From Rudaea sp. (lineage in GTDB: Bacteria > Pseudomonadota > Gammaproteobacteria > Xanthomonadales > Rhodanobacteraceae): DNA of 64,000 bases. Shown here one piece after another: positions 59,764 to 64,000 of this stretch; position 1 is the stretch's first letter, and each line of letters begins with the position of its first letter. The position numbers and the translations under genes were made by a program. The notes beneath the pieces were generated by a model that worked only from the letters and a program-made list of their open reading frames with translations, did not search any database and had not been told where the DNA came from. The DNA is taken from the NCBI GenBank assembly GCA_025451955.1, contig JANWJJ010000041.1, positions 1-64,000 of the forward strand. Reading direction: 5' to 3'.

Positions 59764-59839
59764 GTCCCCATCGTCTAGAGGCCTAGGACATCGCCCTTTC
59801 ACGGCGGTAACGGGGGTTCGAATCCCCCTGGGGACGCCA
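59764..59839 (+). tRNA. tRNA-Glu (anticodon TTC)
   Basis: GTCCCCATCGTCTAGAGGCCTAGGACATCGCCCTTTCACGGCGGTAACGGGGGTTCGAATCCCCCTGGGGACGCCA. Confidence 0.96.
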
Positions 59840-60016
59840 AATCTAATAACGGCAACATGCCGCAACATCCTTCAAACCGCGCTCTGACGCGGTTTTTTTC
59901 TTGCCTGCTTTACGGCGAAACTTTCGCAATGAAGCCATGACTATCGGCAGGGCTTTCGCCAGAATTTGATACGATATATCATCGCGCAAAGATTGCTTCT
60001 TCGAAGACGCGTTTGC

Positions 60017-61609
60017 ATGAACAAGACGTGGGCCGATTCGTTCGCCAAGGCGCCACCGTCGTGTGTTCAACACAGCTTCGCGATCCTGGTCTGCATGCTG
60101 ATGGTCAGTTGCACGGTGGGGCCTGATTTCAGGAAACCCGCTGCACCGGATGTCAGCAACTACACCACTACTCCGCTCGCAACTACAGTCTCTGCCACGA
60201 ATGTCATCGGTGGCGATGCGCAACGCTTCGCCACGGGCGACAATATTCCCGGCGATTGGTGGGCGCTGTTTCACTCGAAGCCGCTCAACGATCTGATTGA
60301 ACAATCGCTGAAAAACAATCCCGACCTCAAGGCGGCGCAGGCGGCATTGTCGGTGGTCAGGGAAAATGTGCTGGCGCAACGAGGTGCTTACTATCCTAGC
60401 GTCACCGGCAGCGTTTCGGCCAATCGTCAGATGCAGTCGACCTTGCTCGCACCTGTGCCCAACTACCCGGTGGTGGCCAACGAGTTTCTCTTCAGCCTGT
60501 TCACCCCACAGGTCAGCATTTCATATGCGCCCGATCTGTTCGGCCTGAACCGCCGGACGATGGAGTCGGTGAAGGCGCAGGAGCAGGCCGTACGCTTCCA
60601 GATGATCGCGGCGCAGGTCACGCTGAGCACCAATGTGGTGGCCGCCGCGGTGCAGGAGGCATCGCTGCAGGCGCAGGTCGACGCGACGCGCCAGTTGATC
60701 GACATCAACTCGAAGATGCTGCAAGTCCTGCGCTACCAGTTCGCCAAGGGTTATGCAGGCCGGCTGGATGTCGCCGCGCAGGAATCGCAGCTCGCGCAGG
60801 TCACCGCCACGCTGCCGCCGCTGCTCAAGCAACAGGCCCAGCAACAGCACCTGCTGGCCGTGCTGGCCGGCCGCTTTCCGAGCCAGGCACCGCCTGAAAA
60901 ATTCGAGCTTTCGAGTCTGCAGTTGCCGCAGGAGCTACCGGTGAGCCTTCCTTCGGAACTCGTGGCGCAGCGTCCGGATGTACTCCAGGCCGAGGCGAAT
61001 CTGCACGTCGCCAGCGCCCAGATCGGCATTGCCACCGCGAACCGGCTGCCGAATATTGTATTGACTGCGGATGCCGGCAGCACGGCGCTGGCGATCGGCC
61101 AGGTGTTCAAGGCTGGCACGGGTTTCTGGGATCTGGGCACGGCCATTACCGCGCCGATTTTCCAGGGCGGGACCCTGCTCCATCAGGAGCGCGCCGCGAA
61201 GGCCGCATACGTTCAAGCATCCGAACAATATCGCAGCACGGTGTTGACAGCGTTCCAGAATGTTGCCGACACCCTGGTGGCTCTCGAACAGGATGCCGAA
61301 GGTCTGAGGGCGGCGGCAAAGGCCGCGGACGCCGCGAAGCTGACACTGGATTTGTCGCAACGGCAATGGAAAGACGGCTACGCGAATTATCTGACGCTGC
61401 TGAGCGCCGAACAGGCTGACCAACAAATGCGCATCGCCCTGATACAGGCGCAGGCCAATCGCTACGCCGACACGGCGGCGTTGTTCCAGGCGCTTGGCGG
61501 CGGCTGGTGGCGGCGCGCAGATTTGAATCCGGCAGAACTGAATCCGGCAGATTTGAGCCAAACGGGTTCGGGCAGGACGAAATCGACTCGGGAAGAAAAT
61601 GAAAACTAG
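60017..61609 (+). CDS. RND efflux outer-membrane lipoprotein (NodT/OprM-type)
   Basis: MLMVSCTVGPDFRKP lipobox, DWWALFHSKPLNDLIEQSLKNNPDLKAAQAAL, ELVAQRPDVLQAEANLHVASAQIGIATANRLPNI. Confidence 0.95.
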   Translation: MNKTWADSFAKAPPSCVQHSFAILVCMLMVSCTVGPDFRKPAAPDVSNYTTTPLATTVSATNVIGGDAQRFATGDNIPGDWWALFHSKPLNDLIEQSLKNNPDLKAAQAALSVVRENVLAQRGAYYPSVTGSVSANRQMQSTLLAPVPNYPVVANEFLFSLFTPQVSISYAPDLFGLNRRTMESVKAQEQAVRFQMIAAQVTLSTNVVAAAVQEASLQAQVDATRQLIDINSKMLQVLRYQFAKGYAGRLDVAAQESQLAQVTATLPPLLKQQAQQQHLLAVLAGRFPSQAPPEKFELSSLQLPQELPVSLPSELVAQRPDVLQAEANLHVASAQIGIATANRLPNIVLTADAGSTALAIGQVFKAGTGFWDLGTAITAPIFQGGTLLHQERAAKAAYVQASEQYRSTVLTAFQNVADTLVALEQDAEGLRAAAKAADAAKLTLDLSQRQWKDGYANYLTLLSAEQADQQMRIALIQAQANRYADTAALFQALGGGWWRRADLNPAELNPADLSQTGSGRTKSTREENEN

Positions 61610-62786
61610 TTTCTCTTGCGGAAATCAGATTACGGGACGACCGGATAAACCGCCGCGCGTATTTGCGCTTGCCTTCGTCACGATCGTGGCAGCGGTCGCC
61701 GGTTGCTCATCCGAACCCGACAGCAACGTGCAGACAGCATCGACTACGCCGAGTAATGTGACGCTGACGACGGCGCAACAGCAGAACATCCGCACCTACA
61801 TCGTCGCGGCAGCGAAATACCGCAAGACGGTCGAAACAACCGGCGCCGTCGACTTCGACAACGACCAGGCCACCAGTGTGCTGGCGCCGTTCTCCGGTCC
61901 AGTGTCACGGCTGCTGGTTTCTGCGGGGCAGAAAGTGAAGAAAGGTGATGCGCTGGCGCTGGTGGATTCGCCCGACTTCGCCGCGGCCATCGGCGCGTAC
62001 AGCAAGGCGCTGGTCGCCGCGAAAAACACCCGCCGTATCGCCGATGTGGACAAGGATCTGAGTCAGCACAATGGAGTTTCCCAGCGCGAAAACGAACAGG
62101 CACAAACCGACGCCGCCAGCGCGGAAGCCGACCGCGATGCAGCACTGCAAGCGCTGGTTGCGCTGGATGTCGATCCGCAAACCATCAAAAGCATCCAGGC
62201 CGGCCATGCGGTTGCGCACGTCGGCGGCGTCATTCGTTCTCCGATCGCGGGAACCGTGGCCGAAAAACTGATCACGCCCGGACAATTGCTGCAGGCAGGC
62301 ACAACACCCTGCTTCACTGTGGCCGATCTTTCCCGCGTCTGGGTGATGGCGCAAATTTCCGGTTCCGATCTTGCTTCGGTCAACGTCGGCGACACGGTCG
62401 ATGTGCTGACCCGCGCCGATGCAAAAACCCTTTCCGGAACTGTCGGCAATATTTCGGCCGTGGTCGATCCCGACACGCGTGCGATCATCGCGCGTGTGGT
62501 CGTGGCAAATCCAGGGGATGTGCTGAAGAAGCAGATGTATGTTCGCGTGCAAATTCATTCGCGTCAGGAATACGACGGCATTCTGGTTCCGGTTTCCGCG
62601 ATCCTGCGCGACGACGAGAACTTGCCCTTCGTCTACGTGCAGCAACAAGATCATAGCTTCGCGCGCCGGCATGTGACCTTGGGCGACCGGGTTGACGATC
62701 AATACGTGATTCCGGAAGGCCTCAAGTCCGGCGACCAGATCGTCGTCGATGGCGCGCTGTTCATGCAGTTCATGCAAAGCCAATGA
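61599..62786 (+). CDS. RND efflux periplasmic adaptor subunit (MFP)
   Basis: VLAPFSGPVSRLLVSAGQKVKKGDALALVDSPD, VIRSPIAGTVAEKLITPGQLLQAG, LSRVWVMAQISGSDLASVNVGDTV. Confidence 0.94.
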   Translation: MKTSFSCGNQITGRPDKPPRVFALAFVTIVAAVAGCSSEPDSNVQTASTTPSNVTLTTAQQQNIRTYIVAAAKYRKTVETTGAVDFDNDQATSVLAPFSGPVSRLLVSAGQKVKKGDALALVDSPDFAAAIGAYSKALVAAKNTRRIADVDKDLSQHNGVSQRENEQAQTDAASAEADRDAALQALVALDVDPQTIKSIQAGHAVAHVGGVIRSPIAGTVAEKLITPGQLLQAGTTPCFTVADLSRVWVMAQISGSDLASVNVGDTVDVLTRADAKTLSGTVGNISAVVDPDTRAIIARVVVANPGDVLKKQMYVRVQIHSRQEYDGILVPVSAILRDDENLPFVYVQQQDHSFARRHVTLGDRVDDQYVIPEGLKSGDQIVVDGALFMQFMQSQ

Positions 62787-64000
62787 GCGATCATCCGCTG
62801 ACCGGTTCGCCGTCGCGAACGGCTTCGATGATGAACCGGATCGTTGCCTCGTCACTTCGGCAACGCTTCATCGTCATCTTGATGATGTTCGTGCTGATCG
62901 GCGCCGGATGGTGGGCGCTGGATCGTCTGCCGATGGACGCCTATCCGGACCTTTCGCCGCCAATCGTCGAGATCGTTACCCAGTGGCCGGGCCACACCGC
63001 CGAGGAAGTCGAGCGGCTGATCACGGTGCCGGTCGAATTGGGAATGACGGGTATTCCGAAGACGGCCACCACCCGATCGGTCTCGCTGTACGGCTTGTCC
63101 GACGTGAAAATCACTTTCCGCGATGGCACCGACAACAACTTCGCCCGCCAGGAAGTCTTCAACCGCATGGGCGGTCTGAGTCTGCCTGGCGGCGTAACGC
63201 CTTCGGTGTCGCCGCTATTCTCCCCTTCCGGACTGATCTATCGCTATGTGCTGCAGAGTTCCGACCGCTCGCCGATGGAACTCAAGACCATCGAGAACTG
63301 GACGATCGAGCCGCAGTTCCGATCCGTTCCGGGCGTGGCGGATGATTCGGGATTCGGCGGTGGCACCATGCAGTATCAGGTGCTTCTCGATCAAGCCAAG
63401 ATCGCCGGGGTCGGTCTGTCGGCGGTGCAGGTCGAGGCCGCGTTGGCGGCCAACAACAGCAACGCCGGCGGCGGGTTCTATTCGCAGGGCGGCCAGTTCT
63501 ATTACGTGCACAGCGAAGGGCGGCTGACCACGCTGGAAGACATCGGCAACGTGGTGCTGGCGGTACACAATGGCACGCCGGTGCTGGTCAAGGATGTCGG
63601 CCACGTGATTATCGGCATCGCACCGCGTCTGGGCGAATTCGGCTACGAAAAACACGACGACGCCGTCGAAGGCGTCATCCTGATGCGCACCGGCGAGAAA
63701 ACCCAGGACGTACTCAAGCGCGTCGAGGCAAAGACCGCGGAACTCAACAACGGAGTCTTGCCCAAGGATGTCAAAATCCATCCGTTCTACGACCTGAGCA
63801 ATCTGATCGCGCAGACGACGCAGATCGTCGAGCGCAACCTGCTGCAAGGCATGCTCCTGGTCATCGTGGTGCTGGTGTTCTTTCTCTACGATTTGCGCGC
63901 GGGATTGATCGTCGCCATCACCATACCGCTGGCGCTGCTGTTCGCGTTCTTCTGCCTCGGTATGCAAGGCGCTTCGGCCAACCTTCTTTCCATCGGTGCG
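62783..64000 (+). CDS. RND efflux permease, CusA/CzcA-like, N-terminal part (truncated by window end)
   Basis: ATGA overlap with the adaptor; frame reads MSDHPLTGSPSRTASMMNRIVASSLRQRFIVILMMFVLIGAGWWALDRLPMDAYPDLSPPIVEIVTQWPGHTAEEVERLITVPVE... to the window end; absent from the ORF track because it has no stop. Confidence 0.94.
   Translation, partial: MSDHPLTGSPSRTASMMNRIVASSLRQRFIVILMMFVLIGAGWWALDRLPMDAYPDLSPPIVEIVTQWPGHTAEEVERLITVPVELGMTGIPKTATTRSVSLYGLSDVKITFRDGTDNNFARQEVFNRMGGLSLPGGVTPSVSPLFSPSGLIYRYVLQSSDRSPMELKTIENWTIEPQFRSVPGVADDSGFGGGTMQYQVLLDQAKIAGVGLSAVQVEAALAANNSNAGGGFYSQGGQFYYVHSEGRLTTLEDIGNVVLAVHNGTPVLVKDVGHVIIGIAPRLGEFGYEKHDDAVEGVILMRTGEKTQDVLKRVEAKTAELNNGVLPKDVKIHPFYDLSNLIAQTTQIVERNLLQGMLLVIVVLVFFLYDLRAGLIVAITIPLALLFAFFCLGMQGASANLLSIGA

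Noticed and set aside
59843-60379. 178-aa minus-strand ORF opposite the efflux OMF gene
   Set aside because: Overlaps the OMF coding start and the tRNA-Glu flank; shadow-type composition
62749-63345. 198-aa plus-strand ORF from the track
   Set aside because: Out of frame with the clear RND permease, which occupies the same bases

Overview
This is a ~60% GC gammaproteobacterial chromosome window, probably Xanthomonadales/Rhodanobacteraceae-like (inferred from gene order and protein flavour, not verified). Most of it is core genome: an alpha-2-macroglobulin/pbpC pair, galU and surface-polysaccharide genes, lapAB, the ihfB-rpsA-cmk-aroA-hisC-pheA-serA-serC supra-operon, msrPQ, zipA-smc, queF, recN-fur-bamE-ratBA-smpB, tmRNA, tRNA-Ala and tRNA-Glu, and a tripartite RND efflux operon cut by the window end.

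Main points worth following up:
(1) A vapBC-type toxin-antitoxin module and a CPBP protease gene interrupt the aroA-cmk junction. Directly after the vapC stop there is a decayed second copy of the aroA 3' end, so the module is bracketed by divergent direct repeats of the aroA tail.
(2) A minus-strand cluster encodes a double-FHA membrane protein, a putative porin, a Ser/Thr kinase with a degenerate class III cyclase-like domain between HAMP and kinase, and a cupredoxin-like protein. This is a candidate uncharacterised envelope/redox signalling system.
(3) A lipid-storage neighbourhood contains a PHA-system protein, two phasins, a bifunctional fatty acyl-CoA reductase, an acyl-CoA-binding protein and a TetR regulator. 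Three consecutive perfect 7-bp inverted repeats lie in the divergent FAR/ACBP intergenic region.
(4) There are two intergenic palindromic elements: a REP-like one between serA and serC, and a ~165-bp MITE-like one whose terminal repeat supplies the stop codon of a GGDEF/EAL gene.

No CRISPR array, transposase, integrase or prophage was seen. All calls come from reading the sequence and the ORF translations; no database search was run.
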